Assembly: GCF_946887195.1 (NCBI RefSeq)
Contig: NZ_CAMPKE010000010.1
Span: forward strand, 1-64,000
From: an uncultured Halomonas sp.
Lineage (GTDB): Bacteria > Pseudomonadota > Gammaproteobacteria > Pseudomonadales > Halomonadaceae
DNA length: 64,000 nucleotides
Direction: 5' to 3'
The notes below the pieces were generated by a model. It saw only the letters and a list, made by a program, of their open reading frames with translations, was not told where the DNA came from and did no database searches. How positions within the stretch are numbered: the stretch's first letter is position 1; each line of letters opens with the position of its first letter. Shown here piece by piece: positions 18,493 to 27,539 of the stretch. The position numbers and the translations under genes were made by a program.

Positions 18493-20529
18493 TTGACTAC
18501 CAACGATGACCCGAGCGCCAGCGAATCCAGCAGCCTGGAAAAGCTGCTGGACAACTTGGACGAGGCAGTCGCCATTCTTGCCAGGACCAAGGACTTCGCC
18601 AAGCCGCTGAAGACCGGTCGCGTACTCACAGTGGCCCGGCGCGTGCTGTTGCAGGAAGGCGGCTGCAGCGCGCTGGAGCGCCGTGCGCCCGAACTCGAGG
18701 CGGCCGGTATCTTCAACGGCTCGGACTGGGCACATCCGCAGATCCTGATTCCCTCGTTGACCCGCCAGTCGCTGCGCTCCGCTACATCCGAGACCGTGAT
18801 GATGGAGGCGCTCAGCGAGCTACGCCTATTGGCGGTGGCGCATGGTACCTATCTGCATCCCGATATCTCCATGGAGCAGGCGCACCACTACCTGACCCAG
18901 GTACTGGCGCTGAATCTCGAACTGCTGTTCACGCCGCCCAGCGAAGCGGAGCGCACCCAGCAAGGCGATCTGGCGCTGGCCACTCGCGCGCTATACCGAC
19001 ACCTGGCCGAAGGTATCGGTTACGAGCACGTCATCGAGCAACTGGTCGATGAGATCTGGCGAATCCTTCAGCAGCGTCCGATTCAGGTCGACTCGGTCAA
19101 GCAGATGATCCTGCAGATCGCGGCGTGCCGGGCCAATCCGGAGATCGACCTCGGCAATAGCGGTCAGGGCGCCGACCGGCTGATCAGCAGCCTGTTCGGC
19201 ACTACCACTGGCTGCCGCGAGGATCCCGGGCTCGATGTCTACCTCGAGCGCCTGGGCAGCATGGATAGCGCCGCGCTCCAGTACGAAGCGACCGGTTTCG
19301 CGCGCGCCATGCACGACACCGGCCTGGTCTCGCCCTATCACACCGTTCTGCTGCGCTACCTGCTGGATCAGGGCGAGCACTTGCTGGCCGAGGCGCTGGG
19401 ACTGTCGAGCACCGGTCGCGACTGCCTGTTGTGCTATCGCCAACTGGTGCATGCGATGATCGATCTCGGCGTGCATCCGCAGACCAGCCAGGCCGTGTAT
19501 GGGCTGGCACTGCTGCTCGAACGCGGCATTCTCTATCAGCCGCCGGTGGCACCGGCGCTATGGCGTCAGATCGCCCTGCCGCTGTCGCCCTACTCCCAGC
19601 AGCGGCTGATTCTCGCCTTCGGCAATACGCCACCGCCGAACGCGCGACTGATGGAGGGGGTTCTGTGCATGCTCGGCCAGCCGCTGGGCGTCGGCCAGGG
19701 CAACAACCCGACCTGCCAATCGGCGCGCGCACTGTCGATGTGGGCTTACAACGATCCGGACTATTTGCTGCAGATGGTCGCCTGGGCGACCCGTGACGAT
19801 GAAATCATCATGCATTTCGAAGGCCAGCCGGTGTCGTCTCGCGAGAATCTCGAAGGCGTTGCCAAGAGTTTGCCGTTCGATCTCGATCCGGTGTCGCTAC
19901 TGGTGGTCCCCCATCTGGATCGTATCTACGCCGAAATGGGCCGGCGCTGCGCCGATCGCAATGAGGACCCACACCGCTGGATCAACCCTGAGTTTCATGG
20001 CTGGTGGGCCGGTCGCGGTTTTCGCATCGCAGTGGATATCGCCACCGGCAACCTGCATGGGCTGGATGATTTCCTGCGTTATTTTTATGCAAGCTACCAT
20101 CCCTACTTCAACGGCAACCAGCCACTGATCCATCCACAACCCGCCGGCATCGCGGTCACCGACAGCGCCGCGCGCTTCATCGGCTGGCATGCCATCACCC
20201 TGCTACGCGTGAATCTCGACCCGCAACGGGTCATGCGCATGTATTTCTACAACCCCAACAACGACAGCGGTCAGGACTGGGGAGACGACGTAGTAGTCAG
20301 CACGGCAGGCAACGGCGAACGTTTCGGCGAAGCCTCGCTACCCTTCGAAGACTTCGTGTCCCGGGTCTATATCTTCCACTATGACCCCCTCGAGCCGGGT
20401 GACCCGACCCAAGTCGATGAGCAGTACATCCATACCGTGATCGACAAGATCCAGCGCAGTTGGGGCAAGGATCGCCTGCCCGCGGCGGGCCTGCAGGCGG
20501 ACGGCGGCCAACAGGCGACGCCAGGCTGA
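18493..20529 (+). CDS. Conserved-looking protein of unknown function, partner of the ATP-grasp enzyme
   Basis: 678 residues that I do not recognise. I place the start at TTG 18493, because AAAGGAG ends five bases upstream and no ATG fits; the open frame upstream overlaps the ATP-grasp gene and looks non-coding. The protein is soluble, with an acidic N-terminus (many D, E, S), a helix-rich middle and a C-terminal part rich in aromatics and Asn (YFYNPNNDSGQDWGDD near 600). No signal peptide or membrane segment is seen. Close spacing suggests it acts with the ATP-grasp protein, perhaps on the same product, but this is inference. Confidence 0.7.
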   Translation: MTTNDDPSASESSSLEKLLDNLDEAVAILARTKDFAKPLKTGRVLTVARRVLLQEGGCSALERRAPELEAAGIFNGSDWAHPQILIPSLTRQSLRSATSETVMMEALSELRLLAVAHGTYLHPDISMEQAHHYLTQVLALNLELLFTPPSEAERTQQGDLALATRALYRHLAEGIGYEHVIEQLVDEIWRILQQRPIQVDSVKQMILQIAACRANPEIDLGNSGQGADRLISSLFGTTTGCREDPGLDVYLERLGSMDSAALQYEATGFARAMHDTGLVSPYHTVLLRYLLDQGEHLLAEALGLSSTGRDCLLCYRQLVHAMIDLGVHPQTSQAVYGLALLLERGILYQPPVAPALWRQIALPLSPYSQQRLILAFGNTPPPNARLMEGVLCMLGQPLGVGQGNNPTCQSARALSMWAYNDPDYLLQMVAWATRDDEIIMHFEGQPVSSRENLEGVAKSLPFDLDPVSLLVVPHLDRIYAEMGRRCADRNEDPHRWINPEFHGWWAGRGFRIAVDIATGNLHGLDDFLRYFYASYHPYFNGNQPLIHPQPAGIAVTDSAARFIGWHAITLLRVNLDPQRVMRMYFYNPNNDSGQDWGDDVVVSTAGNGERFGEASLPFEDFVSRVYIFHYDPLEPGDPTQVDEQYIHTVIDKIQRSWGKDRLPAAGLQADGGQQATPG

Positions 20530-20537
20530 TCCTGCCG

Positions 20538-21578
20538 CTAGTCGCTCCGATCGTCGTGGGCGCGCCGGCCAAGCCAGCGCGCCCATAACGGGGCAACGAT
20601 CATCAACACGACCATGCGCAGCAGATGATGGAAAGCCACGAACATCGGGTCGAGCCCCAGCGCCACGGCGACGATCGCCATTTCGCCGATCCCGCCCGGC
20701 GCCAGGGCCAGCAGCGCCACATCGCGAGGCACGTCCACCGCGTGATGAATCAACTCGGCGAATATCGCCAGCACGCTCAGCGCCAATGCCGTGGCAATGC
20801 CGGCCTGCCAGGCATAACGCCCCAGGCGCTTGCCGGATAACCCCTTGAAGCGCGAGCCGATCGCACTGCCCAATACCCAGAGCATGGTATTCATGCCCCA
20901 ACCCGGCAGGTGCAGGCTGGCGATGCCACCGATGCCCAGCGCCACCGCCACGAACAGCGGCGCCAGCAGCGCCGCCGTCGGCAAACGTAGCCAGCGCCCC
21001 AAGGGAATGACCAGAGGCAACGTCAGCAATAGCCAGATATCCTCGGCCTCTCCGCCCCGTGCCGAGGCCATGGCGCCCGAACGATCCTCGAAGACCCAGA
21101 ACAGCGGCGGCAGGATCAGGATGACCAGAATGACCCGCAACGACTGAGCGATGGCGATACGCTGCGGATCGCCGCCCACCTTGTCGCCCATCAGGATCAT
21201 TGCCGTCATTGCCCCGGGCGCCGAGGCAAACCAGGCACTCACCGGATCGAACCCACAGCGGCGATACCAGGCGGCGGCCATTGCGGTGGAAGCAAAGACG
21301 CCGAGCAATAGCAAGGCCGCCGACAGCGGCCAATCCAGAATGCGATGCGCCAGTGCCGGCGTTACCTGGCTGCCCAGCACCAACCCCAGCACGCCAAGAA
21401 ATGCCTCTCGCAAGCGCTCGGGAATGCGTACATCCACGCCACGCGCCGACAGTGCCAGGTTGGCCACCAGTGGCCCGAGCATCCATGCCAGCGGCAAGCC
21501 GGTAAGCTGAAAGATCAACCCACCCACCGCGCCCGCGCTTAGTGAACGCAATATTGGTGCTACCGGCGACGAAACCAA
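20538..21578 (-). CDS. AbrB family membrane protein
   Basis: 346 residues with about nine hydrophobic segments and two copies of the AbrB (PF05145) half-repeat: LPLAWMLGPL near 27-36 and, in the second half, LPGWGMNTMLWVLGSAIGS. E. coli AbrB was named for an effect on aidB expression, but the family looks like a transporter. The start seems to be TTG at 21578 with AGAGG upstream; the first ATG in frame would remove the first helix. It is convergent with the unknown gene at 18493-20529. Confidence 0.8.
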   Translation of the reverse strand: MVSSPVAPILRSLSAGAVGGLIFQLTGLPLAWMLGPLVANLALSARGVDVRIPERLREAFLGVLGLVLGSQVTPALAHRILDWPLSAALLLLGVFASTAMAAAWYRRCGFDPVSAWFASAPGAMTAMILMGDKVGGDPQRIAIAQSLRVILVILILPPLFWVFEDRSGAMASARGGEAEDIWLLLTLPLVIPLGRWLRLPTAALLAPLFVAVALGIGGIASLHLPGWGMNTMLWVLGSAIGSRFKGLSGKRLGRYAWQAGIATALALSVLAIFAELIHHAVDVPRDVALLALAPGGIGEMAIVAVALGLDPMFVAFHHLLRMVVLMIVAPLWARWLGRRAHDDRSD

Positions 21579-21625
21579 GCCTGCCTCTTCGTCATCGATT
21601 CCTCAAGATTGCTAAACCCAACGAA

Positions 21626-21654
21626 GGACCCCGGCAGCTCAGCTGCCGGGGTCC
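21626..21654. terminator. Perfect 14 bp hairpin downstream of tctA
   Basis: GGACCCCGGCAGCT and AGCTGCCGGGGTCC flank a single C. It lies 35 bases after the tctA stop codon. Neither strand has a strong T run after it, so termination may be weak, or the hairpin may protect the 3' end. Confidence 0.6.
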
Positions 21655-21689
21655 GCTCAAGCGCTACGACCGTAAGAGCCCAGCCTAGC

Positions 21690-23204
21690 TCAATCCGACT
21701 GAACTCCAGCCTTCATGCGCCGGCGCAGCATCGGGCCGACGAAAACCGGCAGCACCAGGCCCAGGATTGCCACGACCCACAGACCGATCGCCAGGCCACT
21801 ATCCCAAAGAATGGTCCAGTCGCCATTGGAAAGTTGCATCGCGTGGCGCAGGTTCTTCTCCATTTCCGGGCCCAAGAGCAGCCCGAGGATGACCGGAACC
21901 AACGGAATTTCCAGCTTGCGCAGCAGATAGCCGCCGATCCCGAAGGCAATCATGAAATAAAGATCGAACGTCGAGTGACTGATCGCATAAATGCCCACGA
22001 AGGCAATCATCGTCACCATCGGCAGCAGGTACATCGGCGGCACCGACAGCAGCTTGACGAACACCCCAACCAGCGGAATATTCAGCATCAGCAACATGAA
22101 GTTACCGATCAATAGCGCCGCGATCACCCCCCAGACGATATCGGCATGCTGCGTGAACATCAGCGGACCCGGCGTGACATTGAACGAGATCAGCATCGCC
22201 AGCAATACCGCGGTAGTACCGCTGCCCGGCACGCCCAGCGTCAGCATCGGCACCAGCGCACCGCTGGAAGCACCGTTATTGCCGGATTCCGGCGCGGCCA
22301 CGCCACGCGGATCGCCTTCACCGAAACGGCCCTTCTTGCCCAATACCTTCTTTTCCAGCGTATAGGCGATGAAACTGCCCAGCGAGGCGCCGGCACCCGG
22401 CAGCACACCGGCGATAAAGCCCAGCACGCTACCACGCAGCGTGGTCGGAAGCACGTAAGCGATATCCTTCCATGACAGCTTGAGCTTGTTGACCTTGATC
22501 GCTTCGCGCCCCGCACCGGCGCGCTCCTCGATAAAGAACAGCAGCTCGGATATGGCGAACAGACCGACGATGGCAATAATGAAGTCGACGCCTTCGTAAA
22601 GTTTCAGCACACCGAACGTAAAGCGTTGGGTACCGGTGGAAATATCGATACCGACGGTGGCAATGATCAGCCCGATCGCCGCGGCGAGAATGGTCTTCAC
22701 CGGATTCTTGCCGGTAATGCCACCTAGCGTGGCAAAAGCCAACACGAACAGCGCGAAGTACTCCGCCGGTCCGAAAGTCAGCGCGAAATCTGCCAGCAAT
22801 GGCGCCAGTAATATCAACCCGATGGTAGCAATCAAACTGCCCATGAATGAGGCCACGGCGGAGATCACCAGCGCCTCGGCGGCTCGCCCCTGCTTGGCCA
22901 TCGGATAGCCATCGAGACATGTCATCATTGCCGGCTCGTCGCCGGGAATGTTCAGCAGAATCGATGAAATACGCCCACCATACATTGCCCCGGCATAAAC
23001 CGATGTGAGCATGATCAGCGCGGTTTCAGGGCGTAAGCCCAGGGTAAAGGCCAACGGAATCAGGATCGCCACACCATTGGCCGGGCCTAGCCCCGGCAGG
23101 GCGCCGATCAAGGTGCCTAGAAAGGCACCGATCAGGGCGAACATCAGGTTATGCGGCGCCAGGGCGACGCCGAACCCATCGATGAGATAATTGATGGTTT
23201 CCAT
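21690..23204 (-). CDS. tctA: Tripartite tricarboxylate transporter, large permease TctA
   Basis: 504 residues with 11-12 hydrophobic segments and the TctA signatures GALPGLGPANGVA near 33-46 and the second glycine/proline motif LPGAGASLGSFIAY. It is the main membrane subunit of a secondary, ion-driven transporter fed by a periplasmic binding protein. It overlaps tctB by one base (TGATG). The substrate is not evident; citrate or other tri/dicarboxylates are usual. Confidence 0.93.
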   Translation of the reverse strand: METINYLIDGFGVALAPHNLMFALIGAFLGTLIGALPGLGPANGVAILIPLAFTLGLRPETALIMLTSVYAGAMYGGRISSILLNIPGDEPAMMTCLDGYPMAKQGRAAEALVISAVASFMGSLIATIGLILLAPLLADFALTFGPAEYFALFVLAFATLGGITGKNPVKTILAAAIGLIIATVGIDISTGTQRFTFGVLKLYEGVDFIIAIVGLFAISELLFFIEERAGAGREAIKVNKLKLSWKDIAYVLPTTLRGSVLGFIAGVLPGAGASLGSFIAYTLEKKVLGKKGRFGEGDPRGVAAPESGNNGASSGALVPMLTLGVPGSGTTAVLLAMLISFNVTPGPLMFTQHADIVWGVIAALLIGNFMLLMLNIPLVGVFVKLLSVPPMYLLPMVTMIAFVGIYAISHSTFDLYFMIAFGIGGYLLRKLEIPLVPVILGLLLGPEMEKNLRHAMQLSNGDWTILWDSGLAIGLWVVAILGLVLPVFVGPMLRRRMKAGVQSD

Positions 23205-23656
23205 CAGAGCGCCTCCAAAAATGACAACAGCCCCAACGGCAAGGCCAACTCAAGCACGTAGTTGAACAGCACGAATACCACGATGCCTCCGGCCAGGGCG
23301 ATCGGGTAGGCATGCACCGGCCTGGCACCCATCCGCCAGCACAGTGTGCCCACCGCCAGCATAGTGGACGCGATGAAACCCAGCGGCTCGAGCAGCAGCG
23401 TATAGCCGCACAGCACCAGCACGGCGATCAGCATCTCAAGCGCGGTACGCCGCTTGGGCCAAGCATTATCGGAGTCCGGCTTGACGATCAGGTATAGGCT
23501 CGACAAGGCCAGCACGACCGACAGGATCGTAGGAAACGTCTCGGGGCCAACCGCCTCGACCCCGCCGAAAGGTTCGGGAAACTGCTGAGCGCCCCAGCCG
23601 TACGCGACGGCCAGGACGAGCATCAGCAGACCGAAGATACGGTCGTTGAGGATCAT
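23204..23656 (-). CDS. tctB: Tripartite tricarboxylate transporter, small subunit TctB
   Basis: 150 residues with four predicted membrane helices, the size and topology of TctB. It lies between tctC and tctA with one-base overlaps at both ends, so the three are translated as a coupled unit. The start ATG at 23656 overlaps the TAA of tctC. Confidence 0.92.
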   Translation of the reverse strand: MILNDRIFGLLMLVLAVAYGWGAQQFPEPFGGVEAVGPETFPTILSVVLALSSLYLIVKPDSDNAWPKRRTALEMLIAVLVLCGYTLLLEPLGFIASTMLAVGTLCWRMGARPVHAYPIALAGGIVVFVLFNYVLELALPLGLLSFLEAL

Positions 23657-24642
23657 TACTTGATCAATCCGATATCTTTGGACAGATCCTCGATGGAGCG
23701 AATCTGCGATTTAACGAAGTTCTCGAACTTATCGGCACCGGGATGGAATGGCATCAGGCCATTTTTCTTCATGACGCTTTTCCACTCTTCGCTGGCGTAA
23801 AGCTCATCGATGGCGTTGACCCAGTACTGCTTGGCCTCATCGGAGATATCTCCCGGCATGTAAAAACCACGCCAGTTGGGACCGATCGAATCGATGCCCT
23901 GCTCGCGTGCGGTAGGAATGTCGGAAAACTTGCCCGGCAGGCGCTCCTCTGAAAGCACGGCCAGAACGCGTAAATCACCGGATTCCATGAAACCCTGGGC
24001 TTCGGAGATATCGCCCGTGAAGGCATCGACATGACCGCCAACCACCTGGGTCATCGCCTCACCGCCATTGTTGTAGGAGAGATAACCGATCTTGGGCAGG
24101 TCATCGACACCCGCGGCATTGGCGGTAATCAGCACCTTGAGATGATCCCAGCCACCGTTGGCACTGCCACCGGCGAACTTGACCGATTGCGGGTCCTCCT
24201 TGAGTGCATTCATCAGGTCCTGCAGGGTCTGGTACTCGGAATCGGCCGACACGGCGATGATCCCGTAATCCGCGCCCACCGCACCGATCCAGGTAACCTG
24301 ATCGGCATTCATGCCGGGAAACTGGCCCTGCGCCAAGCGCGTGGTGGTCGCCGTCGAGGCCGCGACCAGCAGTTGGTCATCGCCGGCACGCTTGCTCACG
24401 GTGTGCGCGTAAGCCACGCCGCCACCGGCGCCCGCCATGTTGATGGTCTGCACGCTGCCCGGGACCATTTCCAGGGTTTCCAGCACGTTGCCCACGCTAC
24501 GGCAGGTAAAATCCCAGCCACCGCCCGGGTCCGATGGTGCGATACATTCCACCTTGCCGGTGGGCTCGAAAGCCATGGCCATGCTGGCGCTCAGCGTCAG
24601 CGTAGCTGCGGCGAGAAACTTGATCGGTGTTTTCAACGACAT
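23656..24642 (-). CDS. tctC: Tripartite tricarboxylate transporter, substrate-binding protein TctC
   Basis: 328 residues with a clear signal peptide ending near ASMAMA at residue 24 and the Bug/TctC fold (PNWRGFYMPG near 250, typical GAG loop). It captures the carboxylate in the periplasm and delivers it to TctAB. It is first in tctCBA and divergent from the IclR/two-component operon, with 239 bases between that hold a candidate promoter and palindrome. Confidence 0.93.
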   Translation of the reverse strand: MSLKTPIKFLAAATLTLSASMAMAFEPTGKVECIAPSDPGGGWDFTCRSVGNVLETLEMVPGSVQTINMAGAGGGVAYAHTVSKRAGDDQLLVAASTATTTRLAQGQFPGMNADQVTWIGAVGADYGIIAVSADSEYQTLQDLMNALKEDPQSVKFAGGSANGGWDHLKVLITANAAGVDDLPKIGYLSYNNGGEAMTQVVGGHVDAFTGDISEAQGFMESGDLRVLAVLSEERLPGKFSDIPTAREQGIDSIGPNWRGFYMPGDISDEAKQYWVNAIDELYASEEWKSVMKKNGLMPFHPGADKFENFVKSQIRSIEDLSKDIGLIK

Positions 24643-24722
24643 TGTTGTTGTCCCCTTTGCATGAAAGACAGAGTTGCTAGCGATTGAAACGCAGGTCTTG
24701 CAGGAAAATGGCGAGCACCTTA

Positions 24723-24743
24723 CAATTCTGTAAGGCAGAATTG
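24723..24743. promoter_or_regulatory. Candidate operator in the tctC-iclR intergenic region
   Basis: The perfect inverted repeat CAATTCTG-N5-CAGAATTG lies between the divergent tctC and IclR-type genes, 80 bases before the tctC start. Its position just after the inferred tctC transcription start fits a repressor site. Either the IclR-type regulator or the response regulator could bind it. Confidence 0.55.
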
Positions 24744-24759
24744 CGTTCCTCAGGATAGA

Positions 24760-24788
24760 AAACTAGGCAACTTGCCAAGCGCCGTCAA
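24760..24788 (-). promoter_or_regulatory. Candidate promoter for tctCBA
   Basis: Minus-strand -35 TTGACG (plus 24783-24788), a 17-base spacer and a weak -10 TAGTTT (plus 24760-24765). A weak -10 agrees with a need for an activator. The palindrome at 24723-24743 begins about ten bases downstream of the implied start. Confidence 0.4.
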
Positions 24789-24881
24789 CGCCTGCCTGCT
24801 CAGTTACAACTAAAGTCGAGCAATTTTTCGCTCATCTGCCGGGCGAAGACGCATTGATGACGACACGAAGAGGCATGGATC

Positions 24882-25496
24882 ATGGCACAGGACCGCGTCG
24901 AAGCCGTCGAACGAGCCCTGACGATACTCAGCGCGTTCGATACCGCCCAGGAGCAGTTCACGCTCGCCGAGCTGGCATCGATCACCGGGTTCTATAAAAG
25001 TACCCTGCTGCGCCTGATCGGCTCGCTGGAGCGTTTCGATTACATCCAGCGCGGCAGCGATGGCCGCTACCGGCTGGGCCACATGCCGGGGCAACTGGCC
25101 CGCCGGCACTCGCCCAGCCGGCAACTGGAAGCCCGGCTACAGCCCGTGCTCGATGGGCTGGCCGCCGCCAGCGGTGAAACCGCGGCGCTGATCGAGATCG
25201 ACGAAGAGAGTGCCGAATGCCGCCTGGTCGCCCTGCCCGATGCGGCGCTGCGCCACGATCTGCGTCCCGGCCTGCGCTGGCAAGCATCGCCAGGCGATCC
25301 GGCGCTGGCGTTCGCCGGCGGACTCATGGTGTGCCGTCATCTGTCGATGCCGCCGGGCAACCTGTGGCTAACGCTGTCGGGGCCTGGCGGTCGGCTGACT
25401 CGAGCGGCCGCCGACACGCACCTGGCTACCGTCGTGGACGCGTTGGCACGACACTCCGCCAGCGAACCCGCCAGCACCGTGGGGGAGCCGACGTGA
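24882..25496 (+). CDS. IclR family transcriptional regulator, shortened
   Basis: 204 residues, against the usual 245-270 for IclR proteins. The N-terminal winged helix-turn-helix is intact (FTLAELASITGFYKSTLLRL near 26-45), but the effector domain is short and lacks recognisable late motifs. It is divergent from tctCBA and overlaps the response-regulator gene by four bases (GTGA), so it is the first gene of a five-gene run. It is a plausible local regulator of the transporter; ligand unknown. Confidence 0.85.
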   Translation: MAQDRVEAVERALTILSAFDTAQEQFTLAELASITGFYKSTLLRLIGSLERFDYIQRGSDGRYRLGHMPGQLARRHSPSRQLEARLQPVLDGLAAASGETAALIEIDEESAECRLVALPDAALRHDLRPGLRWQASPGDPALAFAGGLMVCRHLSMPPGNLWLTLSGPGGRLTRAAADTHLATVVDALARHSASEPASTVGEPT

Positions 25497-26155
25497 ACCT
25501 GCTGCTGGTCGAAGACGATCGGCTGCTCGCCGAAACCCTGACCGACGTTCTGCGGCTCGATGGTTATCGGGTCATGGCGCTCGATGACGGCGAACTGGCG
25601 CGGCAACGTCTCGAGGCAGCGGGCCACGGTCACGATCTGATTCTCCTCGACCTCAACCTGCCGGGTTGCAGCGGCCTGGACATACTCGCCGCGCTGCGCC
25701 GTCACGACCGCGCGACGCCGGTATTGATCCTGACCGCGCGCGGCGCCATCGAGGACCGGGTGCGCGGCCTCGACCTGGGCGCCGACGATTATCTCGCCAA
25801 GCCCTTTGCGCTCGATGAACTCGAAGCCCGCGTGCGCGCCCTGTTGCGTCGCCAGACGCGCGGCACGACATTGCAGGTCGGCGCCTTGGCCTTCGATAGC
25901 CTGGCCCAGCGTTTTATGCTCGCCGACGAGCCGCTCGACCTGCCGCCACGCGAGCAGCGCCTGCTGACCTGCCTGATGCGCCATACCGGCGAACCGGTCG
26001 ACAAGGCCCGCCTCGCCGCAGAGGCCTTTGCCGGCGATGCGATGGGCGACAATGCCATCGAAGTGTACGTTCACCGCTTGCGCCGGCGACTCGCCGCCAG
26101 CGACGTGGAGCTGCGTACGGTGCGCGGGCTGGGCTATTTGCTGGAGGCCCCATGA
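25493..26155 (+). CDS. OmpR-family response regulator (TctD-like)
   Basis: 220 residues. The receiver domain has phospho-acceptor D53 (LLDLNLPG), conserved acidic residues at 8-9 (VEDD) and K103 (LAKPF). A C-terminal winged helix with YVHRLRRRL and VRGLGYLLE follows. The start is GTG 25493, with GGGGAG upstream, inside the end of the IclR-type gene. TctD/TctE systems activate tctCBA-type transporters in Salmonella and relatives, and the location here fits. Confidence 0.92.
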   Translation: MNLLLVEDDRLLAETLTDVLRLDGYRVMALDDGELARQRLEAAGHGHDLILLDLNLPGCSGLDILAALRRHDRATPVLILTARGAIEDRVRGLDLGADDYLAKPFALDELEARVRALLRRQTRGTTLQVGALAFDSLAQRFMLADEPLDLPPREQRLLTCLMRHTGEPVDKARLAAEAFAGDAMGDNAIEVYVHRLRRRLAASDVELRTVRGLGYLLEAP

Positions 26156-26171
26156 GGCCAGCGAAGACGCC

Positions 26172-27539
26172 ATGAAAGCCCAGGTCAGTCTCTACCGGCG
26201 CCTGCTCGCCTGGCTCTTGCTGCCCCTGCTCGGATTAGGGACGCTGATGCTGGCACAGGCTTATATCGGCGCTCGCGAGGCCTCGGACCGGGCCTTCGAT
26301 CGCCTGCTCGAAGCCTCGTCGCTGGCGATCGCCGAGCAGGTCAAATGGCAGGGCGATCGTCTATGGCTCGACCTGCCCCCGGCGGCGCTGCAAATGCTCA
26401 CCACCGACGCCGAAGAGCGGGTGTTCTACGCCATCTACGATGCCAACGGCGACTACATCACCGGCAATGCCCGGCTACCGCCCGGACCCAGGAGAGATGC
26501 CAGCGAACCGCTGCATTACGCCGATATCACCTGGCATGGCCTACCCTTGAGATTGGGCATTCGCTCAGCCCAGATCGATGACTGGAGCCAGCGCGAGCGC
26601 TTCGAGGTGCGCGTGGCGCATACCCGCGAAGGTCGCGAGCGGCTGACGCTCTCGCTGTTTCAGGGCAGTCTCGCGCGTCTCGCGCTGATGGCGTTGCTGG
26701 CGGTCGGTATCGTCATGCTGGCGATTCGCTCCGCGCTGTCGCCACTGACCCGGCTGCGTCGCGCGATTCGCGAGCGCGACCCACGCACACTGACGCCGCT
26801 GGAATTGCCGCTGCCCCGCGAACTCGCCGAACTGCGCGAGAGCCTCAATGAATTGCTTGCCCGCATGCGCCGTGTGCGCGCCAATCAGGAGCGCTTCATC
26901 GGCGATGCCTCGCACCAGTTGCGTACACCGCTGGCGGGGCTTTCGGCACGTGCCGAACTGGCATTGCGCCAGTGCGATCCCGAGGCATGGCGCAACGCGC
27001 TCCAGGCAATGGGAACGACCAGCACCAATACCGCCCGCCTGGCCACGCAGTTGCTGTCGTTGACCCGCCTGAACAACCCCGAAGCCGCCCTCGAACTTCG
27101 CCCGCTGGACCTGGCTGCGATAGCCCGTTCGGCGACCCGCAACGCCCTCGGTGCCTGTCATCGAGCGGGTATCGATCTGGGTGTCGAGGCGCCGGAGACG
27201 CCGGTATCGATCGAGGGCATCGACTGGCAACTGGAGGAAGCGCTTGGCAATCTGATCGACAATGCCAGGCGCTATGGCGCCATGCGAATCACCGTACGGG
27301 TACTCGACGCGCCCGCTACGCTCGAGGTCGAAGACGATGGGCCCGGCATCACCAGCGATCAGCGGCTCGTCGTGCTGCGCCCTTTTCACCGTGTTCGCCA
27401 GGATGGTGCCGGTTCCGGCCTGGGCCTGGCCATCGTCGATGGCATCGCCCGCGCTCATCATGCACGCCTGACCCTGCACGATACCCATCCGGGCAGTGGC
27501 CTGCGTGTCAGCCTGACGTTTAGTGGAGTCCGCTCATGA
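26172..27539 (+). CDS. Sensor histidine kinase (TctE-like)
   Basis: 455 residues: a transmembrane helix at 9-29, a periplasmic sensor of about 130 residues (TctE N-terminal type), a second helix near 168-187, a HAMP-like linker, the H box with H248 (DASHQLRTPLAG), and an HATPase domain with N and G boxes (LIDNARRYG, DDGPG, GSGLGLAIV). The start ATG 26172 lies 16 bases after the response-regulator stop. It should phosphorylate the adjacent regulator in response to an exported signal. Confidence 0.92.
   Translation: MKAQVSLYRRLLAWLLLPLLGLGTLMLAQAYIGAREASDRAFDRLLEASSLAIAEQVKWQGDRLWLDLPPAALQMLTTDAEERVFYAIYDANGDYITGNARLPPGPRRDASEPLHYADITWHGLPLRLGIRSAQIDDWSQRERFEVRVAHTREGRERLTLSLFQGSLARLALMALLAVGIVMLAIRSALSPLTRLRRAIRERDPRTLTPLELPLPRELAELRESLNELLARMRRVRANQERFIGDASHQLRTPLAGLSARAELALRQCDPEAWRNALQAMGTTSTNTARLATQLLSLTRLNNPEAALELRPLDLAAIARSATRNALGACHRAGIDLGVEAPETPVSIEGIDWQLEEALGNLIDNARRYGAMRITVRVLDAPATLEVEDDGPGITSDQRLVVLRPFHRVRQDGAGSGLGLAIVDGIARAHHARLTLHDTHPGSGLRVSLTFSGVRS

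Noticed and set aside
17211..18716. 501-codon minus-strand open frame opposite the ATP-grasp gene
   Set aside because: The plus strand has clear ATP-grasp motifs and a strong ribosome binding site; the antisense translation has no recognisable domain.
20338..21486. 382-codon frame overlapping the AbrB-family gene in another phase
   Set aside because: Gly/Arg/Ala-rich out-of-frame translation of a membrane-protein gene; no motifs.
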